Origin: Acidobacteriota bacterium
GTDB lineage: Bacteria > Acidobacteriota > Terriglobia > Terriglobales > Acidobacteriaceae
DNA: 18,162 nt
NCBI GenBank assembly: GCA_021778315.1
Contig: JAJYCQ010000035.1
Location: 1 to 18,162 of the forward strand
Direction of reading: 5' to 3'
The notes beneath the pieces are model-generated. The model did not search any database and was not told the origin of the DNA. It worked only from the letters and a program-made list of their open reading frames with translations. Shown here one piece after another: positions 6,688 through 14,378 of the stretch. Position numbers and translations under genes: made by a program. Each line of letters opens with the position of its first letter. The first letter of the stretch is position 1.

Positions 6688-8099
6688 CGCTTCAGCTCCA
6701 CGGAAGACTCCGGCAACGCATCAGCGCCCTTCCCCGCAGCCTCTTCGATGATCGGGTCCACGCGCACCTGCGCTATCCGTTGCCCCTCCATCTGCACCAC
6801 CGAAAACCGCCGGCCATTGAAGTCCACCTGCTCGCCCTCCGCAGGAATATGCCCCAGCTTCACCAGCAAGAATCCTGCCAGCGTCTCCACCCCATACGCT
6901 CGAGGAAACTTCCAGTGCAGCTGCGTCACCAGATCGCGAAGGCTAGCACTGCCATCCAGCAGCAGCCCTCCACCCGCTGCCGGAAGCGGCAGATTGCGCC
7001 CCGTATCGAACTCGTCCTCCAACTCGCCCACCACCTGCTCTAGCACATCCTCCGCCGTCACCAGCCCCAGAGTGGATCCAAACTCATCCACCACAATCGC
7101 AATCTGTCGCCGCCGATCCTGAAATTCCTGTAGCAACTCCACCGCCAGCTTCGTCTCGGGCACCACCAGCACATCGCGCATCACCTGCTGCAGCGTGATG
7201 CCAGACGCTCCACGGCTGCCCAACTCCTGCGCCGCGCGACGAAAGTGAATCAGCCTCGCAATGTCTTTTGAATACGCTATCCCGATAATGTGATCCCTCC
7301 CCATCGTCGGGTCATACACCGGAATTCGCGAGTGTTGTTCCTCCACAATGCGGGCACTCGCCATCTCCAGCGCCATATCCGCGGGAAGCGAAAAAATCTT
7401 CCCTCGAGGAGTCATAATCTCACTCACCACAACATGATTCAGCTCGATCGCGCGATGAATCATCTCCTCCTGAAACGGTGGCAACAGGCCCATCCTCCGC
7501 GTCGCCGTTGCCAGGATCTTCAACTCCTCCGGCGAGTGCGCCGAACTCTCTCCCCGCAGCGGAGCCTGAAACAACCGCAGCACAAACCCCGCCGAGACGT
7601 TCATCAATTTCACCGCCGGCCGCGTCATCCGTATAAACGCATCCATCGGCCCCGCAACCGCCAGCGCAATCCGCTCCGCCCGCTGCAATGCCAGCGACTT
7701 TGGCACCAGCTCCCCCAGTAGCAACTCAAAATACGTAATGATCGCGAACGCCAGAACAATCGCAATCGAATGCGCGTAGAGATGACCGTATTCCGCAACC
7801 CCGGGCAGCTGCGGCAAATGAGAAAATCCGCTAAGCAGCGCCTCCGCAATTGCCGGCTCACCCAAACCGCCCAGCGCCAGACTGGCCAGCGTCACTCCGA
7901 ACTGCACCGCCGGAAGGAACTCGTCAATATTGTGTTTGAGCCGAAGCGCCGATCGAGCGCCAGGATAATTCAGCACGATCAAGTGCTCAATGCGAGTCTC
8001 CCGCAAGCTCACCACGGCGAACTCTGCAGCCACAAAGAAGCTGTTCGCCAGAATGAAGAAGGCGATCAGACTCCCGTGAACAAGACTCCACTCCAGCAT
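6684..8099 (-). CDS. CNNM/CorC (HlyC) family membrane protein with CBS pair
   Basis: From the ATG at 8097-8099 this is 471 residues: an N-terminal CNNM (DUF21) membrane domain with about four helices (residues 5-175, including GELVPKSLALQ 129-139), a CBS pair (about 225-360, with VSEIMTPR, HSRIPVYD and VDEFGSTLGLVTAEDVLEQVVGE) and a C-terminal CorC/HlyC domain (about 375-450). Family members are linked to Mg2+ or Co2+ efflux and are often called hemolysins without proof. AGG 7-8 bases upstream supports this ATG. A GTG at 8133-8135 would add 12 residues. The gene lies 102 bases after trxA, across a long hairpin, and overlaps dppB by 4 bases. Confidence 0.88.
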   Translation of the reverse strand: MLEWSLVHGSLIAFFILANSFFVAAEFAVVSLRETRIEHLIVLNYPGARSALRLKHNIDEFLPAVQFGVTLASLALGGLGEPAIAEALLSGFSHLPQLPGVAEYGHLYAHSIAIVLAFAIITYFELLLGELVPKSLALQRAERIALAVAGPMDAFIRMTRPAVKLMNVSAGFVLRLFQAPLRGESSAHSPEELKILATATRRMGLLPPFQEEMIHRAIELNHVVVSEIMTPRGKIFSLPADMALEMASARIVEEQHSRIPVYDPTMGRDHIIGIAYSKDIARLIHFRRAAQELGSRGASGITLQQVMRDVLVVPETKLAVELLQEFQDRRRQIAIVVDEFGSTLGLVTAEDVLEQVVGELEDEFDTGRNLPLPAAGGGLLLDGSASLRDLVTQLHWKFPRAYGVETLAGFLLVKLGHIPAEGEQVDFNGRRFSVVQMEGQRIAQVRVDPIIEEAAGKGADALPESSVELKR

Positions 8100-8147
8100 C
8101 GTTGGCCTAAAGTCTACACCGGACGCATTCGACACGGGCGCAGCAAC

Positions 8148-8174
8148 GGCTCACCGAGCTCTGCTCCGTGAGCC
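8148..8174 (-). terminator. Strong hairpin between trxA and CorC-like gene
   Basis: Two 12-base arms (8148-8159 and 8163-8174) are complementary except for one internal position and enclose a 3-base loop. It sits 28 bases after the trxA stop, where a terminator or attenuator would be. No T-run follows on either strand, so it may instead stabilise the trxA mRNA 3' end while allowing read-through. Confidence 0.5.
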
Positions 8175-8201
8175 GTACCTTCTGCAACCTCTTCAAAATC
8201 T

Positions 8202-8534
8202 CTATACGAGTACGCGCTTTAGCGTCTCGTCGATCGTGTCCTTCGGGACAAATCCAACGATCTGCTCAGCAACCTTGCCACCCTTGAAGACTAGCAGCGC
8301 AGGAATCCCACGAATGCCATAGCGCCCGGGCGTCATGTTGTTCTTATCGACGTCCATCTTCATTACCTTCAGCTTGCCGTTGTACTCCTCGGCAATCGCG
8401 TCCACTACTGGAGCAAGTGCACGGCACGGCCCACACCACGCCGCCCAGAAATCAACCAATACTGGCGTATCCGACTGCAGAACTTTCTGCTCAAACTCTG
8501 CGTCGTTTACCTCGCTCACAAACTGACCTGCCAT
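8202..8534 (-). CDS. trxA: Thioredoxin
   Basis: The 110 residues form a standard cytoplasmic thioredoxin: [18 protein letters not shown] with the redox pair Cys34/Cys37, and the cis-proline loop [11 protein letters not shown] (Pro78). It reduces disulfides in ribonucleotide reductase, methionine sulfoxide reductase and other partners, and is itself reduced by thioredoxin reductase (not in the window). The start is set by the AAGGGAG about 8 bases before the ATG. The in-frame extension upstream (17 residues with extra cysteines) is not thioredoxin-like and I reject it. The 90-base gap to thrB contains a -10-like TATCAT (minus, 8592-8587), so trxA may have its own promoter. Confidence 0.96.
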   Translation of the reverse strand: MAGQFVSEVNDAEFEQKVLQSDTPVLVDFWAAWCGPCRALAPVVDAIAEEYNGKLKVMKMDVDKNNMTPGRYGIRGIPALLVFKGGKVAEQIVGFVPKDTIDETLKRVLV

Positions 8535-8624
8535 AACGTCTTCTCCCTTTCGGCAACGGCTGCATGCTGCCCTGTAGAACCACATAATGATAGATGCACC
8601 ACGGTGGAAAACGGTGCGAGAGGC

Positions 8625-9539
8625 CTAAAACACGCTTCTTTCCACGCCCCGCCCAATCCTCAAAGGCAAAAGCTCCACCTCCGGCCCGACCAGCGTCTGC
8701 AGCCTTGTCTCCGCCTCCAGAAGCGTCGTCTGTTCCGCCAGAAACACCAGTACCGACGGTCCCGCACCGCTCAGCGCGACCCCCGCAATCTCCGGCTCAC
8801 CCGCCAGCGGCAATAGCACCTTCAGCAAAGGGCAGGCCTCCGTCCGGTATGGCTGGTGCATCCTGTCCTGCATCGCCGCAGCCAGCAACTCCAGTCTCCC
8901 CTGCGCAAACGCCGCAACCAGCAACGAAGCCCTCTGCACGTTGAAGATCGCATCAGTCTTTGCGTAGCTCTCCGGCAGCAGAGCCCGCGCCTTGGTCGTC
9001 GCCAGGCTGCTTGATTGCACCGCCAGCAGCATCTCCCATCCCGGATCCCCAGCAAACGTCGCCACCTGCACCGTGTCGCCCTCCTGCGCCGACACCGTAA
9101 ACCCTCCATACCAGCACGCTGCCACATTGTCCGGATGCCCCTCGATCCGGCTCGCCTCCGCAACAATCCCCGCGTCCCCCATCCGCAGGTCGCCAAAGTG
9201 ATCCGCCAGCACCACTCCAGCCAACAGCGCAGCAGCGCTCGATCCGCAGCCCATCCCCAGCGGAATCTCATTGTGCAACTTCATATGCAGCGGCACAATC
9301 CCCGCCCCGGCACGTCGCAGCACCGCACAATACGTGTCCAGCATCAGGTTATGCTCAAGCGCACCGCACAACTCCCGGTCACGCCCCGTAGCCTGAATCT
9401 GGAACCCCACAGCAGCCCGCGCCTCGACCGTCAGACGCATCGACAGCGCCAATCCTGCCGCATCAAACCCCGGCCCGAGATTCGCCGACGTGGCCGGAAG
9501 AGACACCCGCAGCCCACGCATCCCCGTCACACCGCTCAC
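8625..9539 (-). CDS. thrB: Homoserine kinase
   Basis: This 304-residue GHMP kinase phosphorylates L-homoserine with ATP to give O-phosphohomoserine, the substrate of threonine synthase. The N-terminal strand VSLPATSANLGPGFDAAGLA (12-31) is typical of ThrB. The ATP loop is EIPLGMGCGSSAA (91-103), the substrate-loop RIEGHPDNVAA follows, and the C-terminal motif GVALSGAGPSVLVF lies near 254-267. Its ATG overlaps the thrC stop by 4 bases (9536-9539), so the pair is translationally coupled. Length and motifs are normal. Homoserine dehydrogenase is not in view. Confidence 0.95.
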   Translation of the reverse strand: MSGVTGMRGLRVSLPATSANLGPGFDAAGLALSMRLTVEARAAVGFQIQATGRDRELCGALEHNLMLDTYCAVLRRAGAGIVPLHMKLHNEIPLGMGCGSSAAALLAGVVLADHFGDLRMGDAGIVAEASRIEGHPDNVAACWYGGFTVSAQEGDTVQVATFAGDPGWEMLLAVQSSSLATTKARALLPESYAKTDAIFNVQRASLLVAAFAQGRLELLAAAMQDRMHQPYRTEACPLLKVLLPLAGEPEIAGVALSGAGPSVLVFLAEQTTLLEAETRLQTLVGPEVELLPLRIGRGVERSVF

Positions 9540-10960
9540 GCCGGCAGCGCCGATCGTGTCTGTGCATCGATCGCCCGCAGCACCACATCCGCCGCAGCAT
9601 CCAGCACCATCGGCTCGTGCCGCAACGACGCATGCAGCCCCAACTCCTCCGAACTCGCACCCATCATCTCAGCCTCCGTCAACAACTCGCCGCGATGATA
9701 TTTGATCGTGTACTCCGAGTCCTTCAGCGTGTGTCCGGTCAGCAGCAGAATCGCCGTCTCTTCCTTGCCCACCCGTCCATTCGCAACCAACTTCTTCAAC
9801 CCCGCCAACGTCACCGCCGACGCCGGCTCACACCCAATGCCTTCGGCCCCAATCTCCGCCTTGGCCAGCGCAATCTCGCGCTCCGACACCTGCTCGCACC
9901 AGCCTCCGGTCGACACCAGAATTCGCACCGCCTTCTTCCACGACGCAGGATTACCGATCTGAATTGCTGACGCGCGAGTATTCGCCGTCACCGCCTCCAG
10001 CGACACGCCCCCATTTGCCTGCATGCTCTGGTACAGCGGATTCGCTCCCTCCGCCTGGATCACGCTGATCTTCGGCACCCGGTGGATGAACCCCAGGTGC
10101 ATCATCTCCGCGAACCCCTTGCCCAGCGCCGAGCAGTTCGCCAGGTTTCCTCCCGGCACAATAATGTGGTGCGGAACCTGCCACTCGCACTGCTCCAATA
10201 TCTCGAACGCAGGAGTCTTCTGCCCCTCCAGCCGGTACGGGTTCACCGAGTTCAGCAGGTACACCGGAGCCCGCTGCACGATCTCTCCCAGCACCTTCAC
10301 GCACCCATCAAAATCCGTCCGCAACTGGATCGTCGTCGATCCATAATCCATCGACTGCGACAGCTTGCCCCACGCAATCTTGCCCTCGGGGATCAGCACC
10401 ATGCTGCGAAGTCCAGCCCTCGCCGCATACGCCGCCATCGCCGCGGACGTATTCCCCGTAGAAGCGCACGCCACCCACTCATACCCGCTCGCCACCGCCA
10501 CCGACAGCGCCGCCGTCATGCCCGTATCCTTGAACGACCCCGTCGGATTCATCCCCTGGTGCTTCGCCAGCAACCAGTTCATCCCCATCGCCGCCGCTGC
10601 CTTCGGCATCTCGTACAGCGGAGTATTGCCCTCCCGCAGCGTCACAATCCGGTCGTCCGGAACAATCGGCAGCAGGTCACGAAATCGCCACACCCCGCTC
10701 TGATCGATCGCCATCGTCGACGTCCGCCGCTCCTGCCAAAGATAGCGCAGAGCTCCAGGGTTGGGACGGTTCTTCGACACCGGACGACTGGCCGAATACA
10801 CTTCACTGGAACCAGCGCTCTCAGGAGCACCCTCGCTCCACGGGTATTCAACTTCAAACAGGTCGCCACATGTCCGGCAACGAAAATTACTCTGCGCATC
10901 CTTTGCGGCAATTCGCTCGCCGCATCCGGTGCATCGAAGGTTATGGAATGACATACTCAT
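9536..10960 (-). CDS. thrC: Threonine synthase with N-terminal zinc ribbon
   Basis: The 474-residue PLP enzyme converts O-phosphohomoserine to threonine. An N-terminal zinc ribbon (Cys10, Cys13, Cys28, Cys31) precedes the fold-type II core. That core has LREGNTPLYEMP (108-119), the PLP lysine in NPTGSFKDTGMT (Lys144), ACASTGNTSAA (165-174) and the phosphate loop VPGGNLANC. The ribbon is known from archaeal-type and some bacterial threonine synthases. Two starts are possible, ATG at 10958-10960 or at 10952-10954. A -10-like TATAGA ends only 5 bases before the first, so the mRNA may be leaderless or start between the two. It is the first gene of thrC-thrB and stands head-to-head with modA. Confidence 0.94.
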   Translation of the reverse strand: MSMSFHNLRCTGCGERIAAKDAQSNFRCRTCGDLFEVEYPWSEGAPESAGSSEVYSASRPVSKNRPNPGALRYLWQERRTSTMAIDQSGVWRFRDLLPIVPDDRIVTLREGNTPLYEMPKAAAAMGMNWLLAKHQGMNPTGSFKDTGMTAALSVAVASGYEWVACASTGNTSAAMAAYAARAGLRSMVLIPEGKIAWGKLSQSMDYGSTTIQLRTDFDGCVKVLGEIVQRAPVYLLNSVNPYRLEGQKTPAFEILEQCEWQVPHHIIVPGGNLANCSALGKGFAEMMHLGFIHRVPKISVIQAEGANPLYQSMQANGGVSLEAVTANTRASAIQIGNPASWKKAVRILVSTGGWCEQVSEREIALAKAEIGAEGIGCEPASAVTLAGLKKLVANGRVGKEETAILLLTGHTLKDSEYTIKYHRGELLTEAEMMGASSEELGLHASLRHEPMVLDAAADVVLRAIDAQTRSALPA

Positions 10961-11766
10961 GCTTTTCTATAGGGTACCGTAAAGGGCCCTTGCAGCGCAC
11001 ACTCGCAGGGCTTTCTCTGCTGCTCACAATGCTGCTCTTCGTCTACTCCCATTCATCTCCCGCGCAAACTCCCAAAGTCCTCCACGTCGCTGCGGCAGCC
11101 GATCTCCAACCCGTTCTGCCCACACTTGCAGCGGCCTATGAGCAAGCCACCGGCGTCAGGATCATCGCCTCCTTCGGCTCCTCCGCCACCCTCACCCAGC
11201 AACTGCTCAACGGCGATCCGCAGGACGTCTTTCTCTCCGCCGACTACGTCCATCCCGAACAACTCGTCGCCGCCGGCCTCACCACCGCCGCGCCAACTCC
11301 CTACGCCCACGGCGTCCTCGTCCTCTGGGCGCGCAAAGACTCTCCCGCCCAACCCCTCACACTAGACGCCCTCACCAGCCCCAAAGTAACCCGCATCGCC
11401 ATCGCCAATGGCCTTCAAGCCCCCTACGGCTTCGCCGCCACCCGGGCTCTCGAAAGCCTGCACCTCACCGCCGCCGTCGCAAACAAACTGGTCGTCGCCG
11501 AAAACGTCGCTCAGACAGCCCAATTCGCCGAGTCCGGCAACGCCCAGGTCGCCCTCATCTCCCTCACCATCGCTAACTCCCCCCACTTCCGAGCCCTCGG
11601 CACCTTCGTTCGCTTCCCCCCCGCAAGCTATCCCGAAATCCGCCAGTGCGCCGTCCTTCTCAAATCCTCCCCAAACCTTCCCGCCGCCCAAGCCTTCCTC
11701 AACTGGCTCAGCAGCCAACCCACCCAGCAACGCTTCCCCGCGTTCGGCCTCGATCCCGCCAACTAG
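10948..11766 (+). CDS. modA: Molybdate ABC transporter substrate-binding protein
   Basis: ModA captures molybdate or tungstate in the periplasm. The mature part begins VLHVAAAADLQPVLPTL and carries SFGSSATLTQQL (75-86), the oxyanion-binding serine region, and DVFLSADYVHPEQL. An export signal precedes it (about residues 19-40, AGLSLLLTMLLFVYSHSSPAQ). Two starts compete. The ATG at 10948 has GAAGG 7 bases upstream but gives a long 20-residue lead-in and overlaps the start of thrC on the other strand. A TTG at 10990 would give a tidy signal peptide, but its AAAGGG is only 3 bases away. I keep the ATG with reserve. modB begins 50 bases downstream and modC overlaps modB, so this is a modABC operon. 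Confidence 0.92.
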   Translation: MTYSCFSIGYRKGPLQRTLAGLSLLLTMLLFVYSHSSPAQTPKVLHVAAAADLQPVLPTLAAAYEQATGVRIIASFGSSATLTQQLLNGDPQDVFLSADYVHPEQLVAAGLTTAAPTPYAHGVLVLWARKDSPAQPLTLDALTSPKVTRIAIANGLQAPYGFAATRALESLHLTAAVANKLVVAENVAQTAQFAESGNAQVALISLTIANSPHFRALGTFVRFPPASYPEIRQCAVLLKSSPNLPAAQAFLNWLSSQPTQQRFPAFGLDPAN

Positions 11767-11801
11767 CGCAAACTCTCCCAGCAGCCTTTCATCCGGCAAG
11801 C

Positions 11802-11807
11802 TAGACT
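11802..11807 (+). promoter_or_regulatory. TANNNT -10-like element before modB
   Basis: TAGACT ends 9 bases before the modB ATG, and no Shine-Dalgarno sequence is visible. This spacing would fit a nearly leaderless internal transcript. It is suggestive only, since modB can also be read from the modA message. Confidence 0.3.
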
Positions 11808-11816
11808 GACACCACC

Positions 11817-12482
11817 ATGGACTTCGCCGCCCTCGGCCTGACTCTCCGTCTAGCCAGCCTCACCACCCTCTGCCTGCTCCTCGTCGCGACGCCCCTCGCC
11901 GCGTGGATCGCCAGTGGCCACACCGTTAGCCGCCGCATCGTGCAAGCCATCGTTGCCCTCCCACTCGTCCTTCCCCCTACCGTCCTCGGCTTCTATCTCC
12001 TCGTCGGCCTCGGCCCCGCCACCGCTTTAGGACGAACCCTCATCGCCCTCACAGGCCACCCTCTCGCCTTCACCTTCTGGGGCCTGCTCATCGGCTCCAT
12101 GATCTACAGCCTCCCCTTTGCCGTCCAGCCCCTCGTCATCGCGTTTGCTTCTATCGACCGCCCCACGCTCGAAGTCGCACAAGTCCTCGGAGCCTCTCCC
12201 CTCACCGTCTTCCGCCGCATCACCCTCCCTCTCTCGCGCATGTCCTTCCTCACCGCCGCCGTCCTCACCTTCGCCCACACCGTCGGGGAGTTCGGCGTCG
12301 TCCTCATGGTCGGAGGCGACATCCCCGGAGTCACCCGAACCCTCTCCATCTCCATCTACGACCAGGTCCAGGAGCTCCAATACTCCGCCGCCAACCTGAC
12401 CTCCGCCGCCCTCGTCGCCCTCTCCTTCCTCGCTCTCCTCTTCGTCTATGGTCTCGGCAGAAGGAGGCCCGACATTGTCTAG
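11817..12482 (+). CDS. modB: Molybdate ABC transporter permease
   Basis: The 221 residues form the usual small ModB permease with about five or six helices. Characteristic stretches are ALPLVLPPTVLGFYLL (47-62), the EAA loop LEVAQVLGASPLTVFRRITLP (118-138) for contact with ModC, AHTVGEFGVVLM (153-164) and GGDIPGVTRTLSISIYD (166-182), which is typical of ModB. A homodimer forms the molybdate channel in the inner membrane. There is no clear ribosome site before the ATG. The 3' end overlaps modC by 8 bases if the TTG start of modC is used. Confidence 0.95.
   Translation: MDFAALGLTLRLASLTTLCLLLVATPLAAWIASGHTVSRRIVQAIVALPLVLPPTVLGFYLLVGLGPATALGRTLIALTGHPLAFTFWGLLIGSMIYSLPFAVQPLVIAFASIDRPTLEVAQVLGASPLTVFRRITLPLSRMSFLTAAVLTFAHTVGEFGVVLMVGGDIPGVTRTLSISIYDQVQELQYSAANLTSAALVALSFLALLFVYGLGRRRPDIV
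12461..12467 (+). promoter_or_regulatory. Ribosome-binding site that sets the modC TTG start
   Basis: AAGGAGG lies inside the end of modB, 7 bases before the TTG at 12475. This is the best Shine-Dalgarno match in the mod operon. It favours TTG over the in-frame ATG at 12448, which has no such site. Confidence 0.75.
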
Positions 12483-13209
12483 CCCCGCCCCCCACCACCA
12501 CGTCGAAGCCGACCTCCGGACCGGCCCCCTCCACCTCCATCTCGCCTTCGATCTCACTGCTCCCTGGACCGTCCTCTTCGGCTCCTCCGGAAGCGGCAAG
12601 AGCACCGTCCTCCGCGCCATAGCCGGCCTCTTTCCCAAAGCCTCCATCCACATCACAAGAGGCACTCCCAACGGCCCGCTGGACCTCCAAAGCAGCCACC
12701 ACTCCATGCCTCCCGAGCAACGCAACCTCGCCTATGCGCCTCAAGGCTCAGTCCTCTTCCCCCACCTCACAGTCCTTCAAAACATTCGCTTCCCCTCCGA
12801 AATCAGCCACCAGCCATCCACCACCGCCATCCCGGACATCCCCGACATCCTCACCCTTTTCGACCTGAACTCACTCGCCCACCGCATGCCCCGAGACCTC
12901 TCCGGAGGCGAGCGTCAGCGTGTCAATCTCGCCCGAGCCTTCGCCGTACCCGCCCCCCGCCTCTTCCTCCTCGACGAGCCCTTCAGCGGAGTCGATCGCG
13001 CAATGCGAGACACCCTCCTCCCCCGGATGCAGCAACACCTTACCCGCCTCGGCATCCCCGTCCTCTCCGTCACCCACGACGTCGAAGAAGCCCTCCTCCT
13101 CAACGCCGAAGTCATCCGCCTCCACCAGGGCCTGGCCACCAATCAAGGCCCAGTCGCGCGCGTTCTCGCCGACGAGCGCGCAGCCATGCTCAAAGTCCTC
13201 AACACCTAG
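12475..13209 (+). CDS. modC: Molybdate ABC transporter ATPase, short form
   Basis: The ATPase drives molybdate import. With the TTG start it has 244 residues: Walker A GSSGSGKST (36-44), Q-loop Gln90, signature LSGGERQR (142-149), Walker B LFLLDEP (163-169) and switch His201. It ends soon after the ATPase fold. E. coli ModC is about 350 residues because of a C-terminal TOBE/Mop regulatory domain that binds molybdate. That domain is absent here, so product inhibition of the kind described for full-length ModC should not operate (inference). It overlaps modB by 8 bases. Only 11 bases separate its stop from that of murB on the other strand. Confidence 0.93.
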   Translation: MSSPAPHHHVEADLRTGPLHLHLAFDLTAPWTVLFGSSGSGKSTVLRAIAGLFPKASIHITRGTPNGPLDLQSSHHSMPPEQRNLAYAPQGSVLFPHLTVLQNIRFPSEISHQPSTTAIPDIPDILTLFDLNSLAHRMPRDLSGGERQRVNLARAFAVPAPRLFLLDEPFSGVDRAMRDTLLPRMQQHLTRLGIPVLSVTHDVEEALLLNAEVIRLHQGLATNQGPVARVLADERAAMLKVLNT

Positions 13210-13220
13210 CCCGGCACCAC

Positions 13221-14261
13221 CTAGCCTAGCAGCACAGGTTCCCGTTCCAGGGTTATCCCGAACCGCTCCTCCACTCCACGCACAATCTCCTGCTGCAGCC
13301 GCTCGATATCAGCACAGGTAGCTCCCCCACGATTGGTCAGCGCCAGCGTATGCCGGGTAGAAATCCCCGCCGCTCCCTCCCCGCACCCCTTCACAAATCC
13401 CGCCTGCTCCAGCAACCACGCCGCCGGAATCTTCACCTTCCCCTCACCAGCAGGCCAATGCGGAACCTTCTCCACCTCCACCCCCGCCGCAACACCCACG
13501 CGCTCCACCATCTCCTCCCCCACAATCGGGTTCTTGAAGAACGATCCAGCGCTCCGGCAATCCGCCTCCCCCTCCACCAGCAGCATCCCCTTCTCGTGCC
13601 GAATCTCCCGCACCACCTTCGCAACCTCTCGCAGCGAAGGCCGCTCCCCACCACTCAGCCGCTTCTGCAGATCCGCATAGCGCAGATTCGCCTCTCCCCC
13701 CAGCCGCAGCCGAAACCTCACCCGCGTCACAATGTACCTCCCCGGCTCATCCGTATTGAACAAGCTCTCGCGATACCGAAATCTGCAATCCGCCTTACTC
13801 AACTCCACCCACTCCATCGACTCTCGATCAAACGCCCGCACCGACTCAATCGTCTCCGCCACCTCCTGCCCGTAGGCCCCCACATTCTGCACCGGAGTGC
13901 CCCCCACCGACCCCGGAATCCCCGCCAAACACTCCACCCCAGCCAGTCCTTTCTCAATCGCGTACTCCACAAACCCATCCCAAACCTCACCCGCCCCCGC
14001 GCTCAAACATCCCTCCCCGCAGCCCTCGATCCCCTCCAACTTGATCTGCAGCACCAGCCCCTCAAACCCCTCGTCCTTCACCAGCAAATTGCTTCCCCCA
14101 CCCAGCACAAACAGCCTCACCCCACGCTCCCGAGCCCATACCACCGCTTCGGCAACCTCTTTCTCCTCAACCGCCACGGCAAAATACCGCGCCCGCCCCC
14201 CAATCCCCAGCGTCGTAAACGGGGCAAGCAAAACATCTTCGCGAATCGTCAATCCATCCAT
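13221..14261 (-). CDS. murB: UDP-N-acetylenolpyruvoylglucosamine reductase
   Basis: MurB uses NADPH and FAD to reduce UDP-GlcNAc-enolpyruvate to UDP-MurNAc, the second committed step of peptidoglycan precursor synthesis in the cytoplasm. Counting from the ATG (346 residues), the FAD-binding half has TTLGIGGRARYF and LGGGSNLLVKDEGF, followed by GIPGSVGGTPVQNVGAYGQE. The catalytic set of the E. coli-type (type I) enzyme is present: Arg in FRYRESLF, Ser in SAGSFFKNP and Glu in the final REPVLLG. I chose the ATG at 14259-14261. A GTG directly before it is also possible. The coding strand is unusually G-rich, in step with the C-rich + strand of this region. A long antisense frame (13350 onward) is a by-product of that bias. 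Confidence 0.95.
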   Translation of the reverse strand: MDGLTIREDVLLAPFTTLGIGGRARYFAVAVEEKEVAEAVVWARERGVRLFVLGGGSNLLVKDEGFEGLVLQIKLEGIEGCGEGCLSAGAGEVWDGFVEYAIEKGLAGVECLAGIPGSVGGTPVQNVGAYGQEVAETIESVRAFDRESMEWVELSKADCRFRYRESLFNTDEPGRYIVTRVRFRLRLGGEANLRYADLQKRLSGGERPSLREVAKVVREIRHEKGMLLVEGEADCRSAGSFFKNPIVGEEMVERVGVAAGVEVEKVPHWPAGEGKVKIPAAWLLEQAGFVKGCGEGAAGISTRHTLALTNRGGATCADIERLQQEIVRGVEERFGITLEREPVLLG

Positions 14262-14293
14262 CACCGCTTCGAGACTACATCAGCCCGTGCCCG

Positions 14294-14307
14294 ACAAAAC
14301 GTTTTGT
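14294..14307. promoter_or_regulatory. 14-bp perfect palindrome, candidate operator
   Basis: ACAAAACGTTTTGT reads the same on both strands. It overlaps the -35 hexamer proposed for brxA and lies about 30 bases upstream of the divergent murB start. A dimeric repressor binding here could control brxA and perhaps murB. Which regulator, if any, is unknown. Confidence 0.45.
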
Positions 14308-14333
14308 TGCGACCAAACCCGGCAACGTACAAT
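14304..14333 (+). promoter_or_regulatory. Promoter of brxA
   Basis: TTGTTG (14304-14309) and TACAAT (14328-14333) are 18 bases apart. Transcription would start near 14340, about 40 bases before the brxA ATG, leaving room for the AGGAGG ribosome site. Confidence 0.6.
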
Positions 14334-14378
14334 CAAAACAACAGAAGTTCAGTTCCACCCAGTTCAGGAGGCAACACG

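Noticed and set aside
8535..8585. N-terminal extension of thioredoxin with three cysteine-type residues
   Set aside because: It lies upstream of a good ribosome site and is not similar to thioredoxins. It is most likely the untranslated leader.
10082..10951. 289-codon + strand frame antisense to thrC
   Set aside because: Arg/His-rich shadow of thrC with no domain. thrC has all PLP-enzyme motifs.
13350..14378. Very long + strand open frame antisense to murB, in frame with brxA
   Set aside because: Its product is a low-complexity Pro/His/Arg/Leu sequence caused by the C-rich strand. The brxA start is fixed by AGGAGG at 14366, and murB on the other strand has full catalytic motifs.
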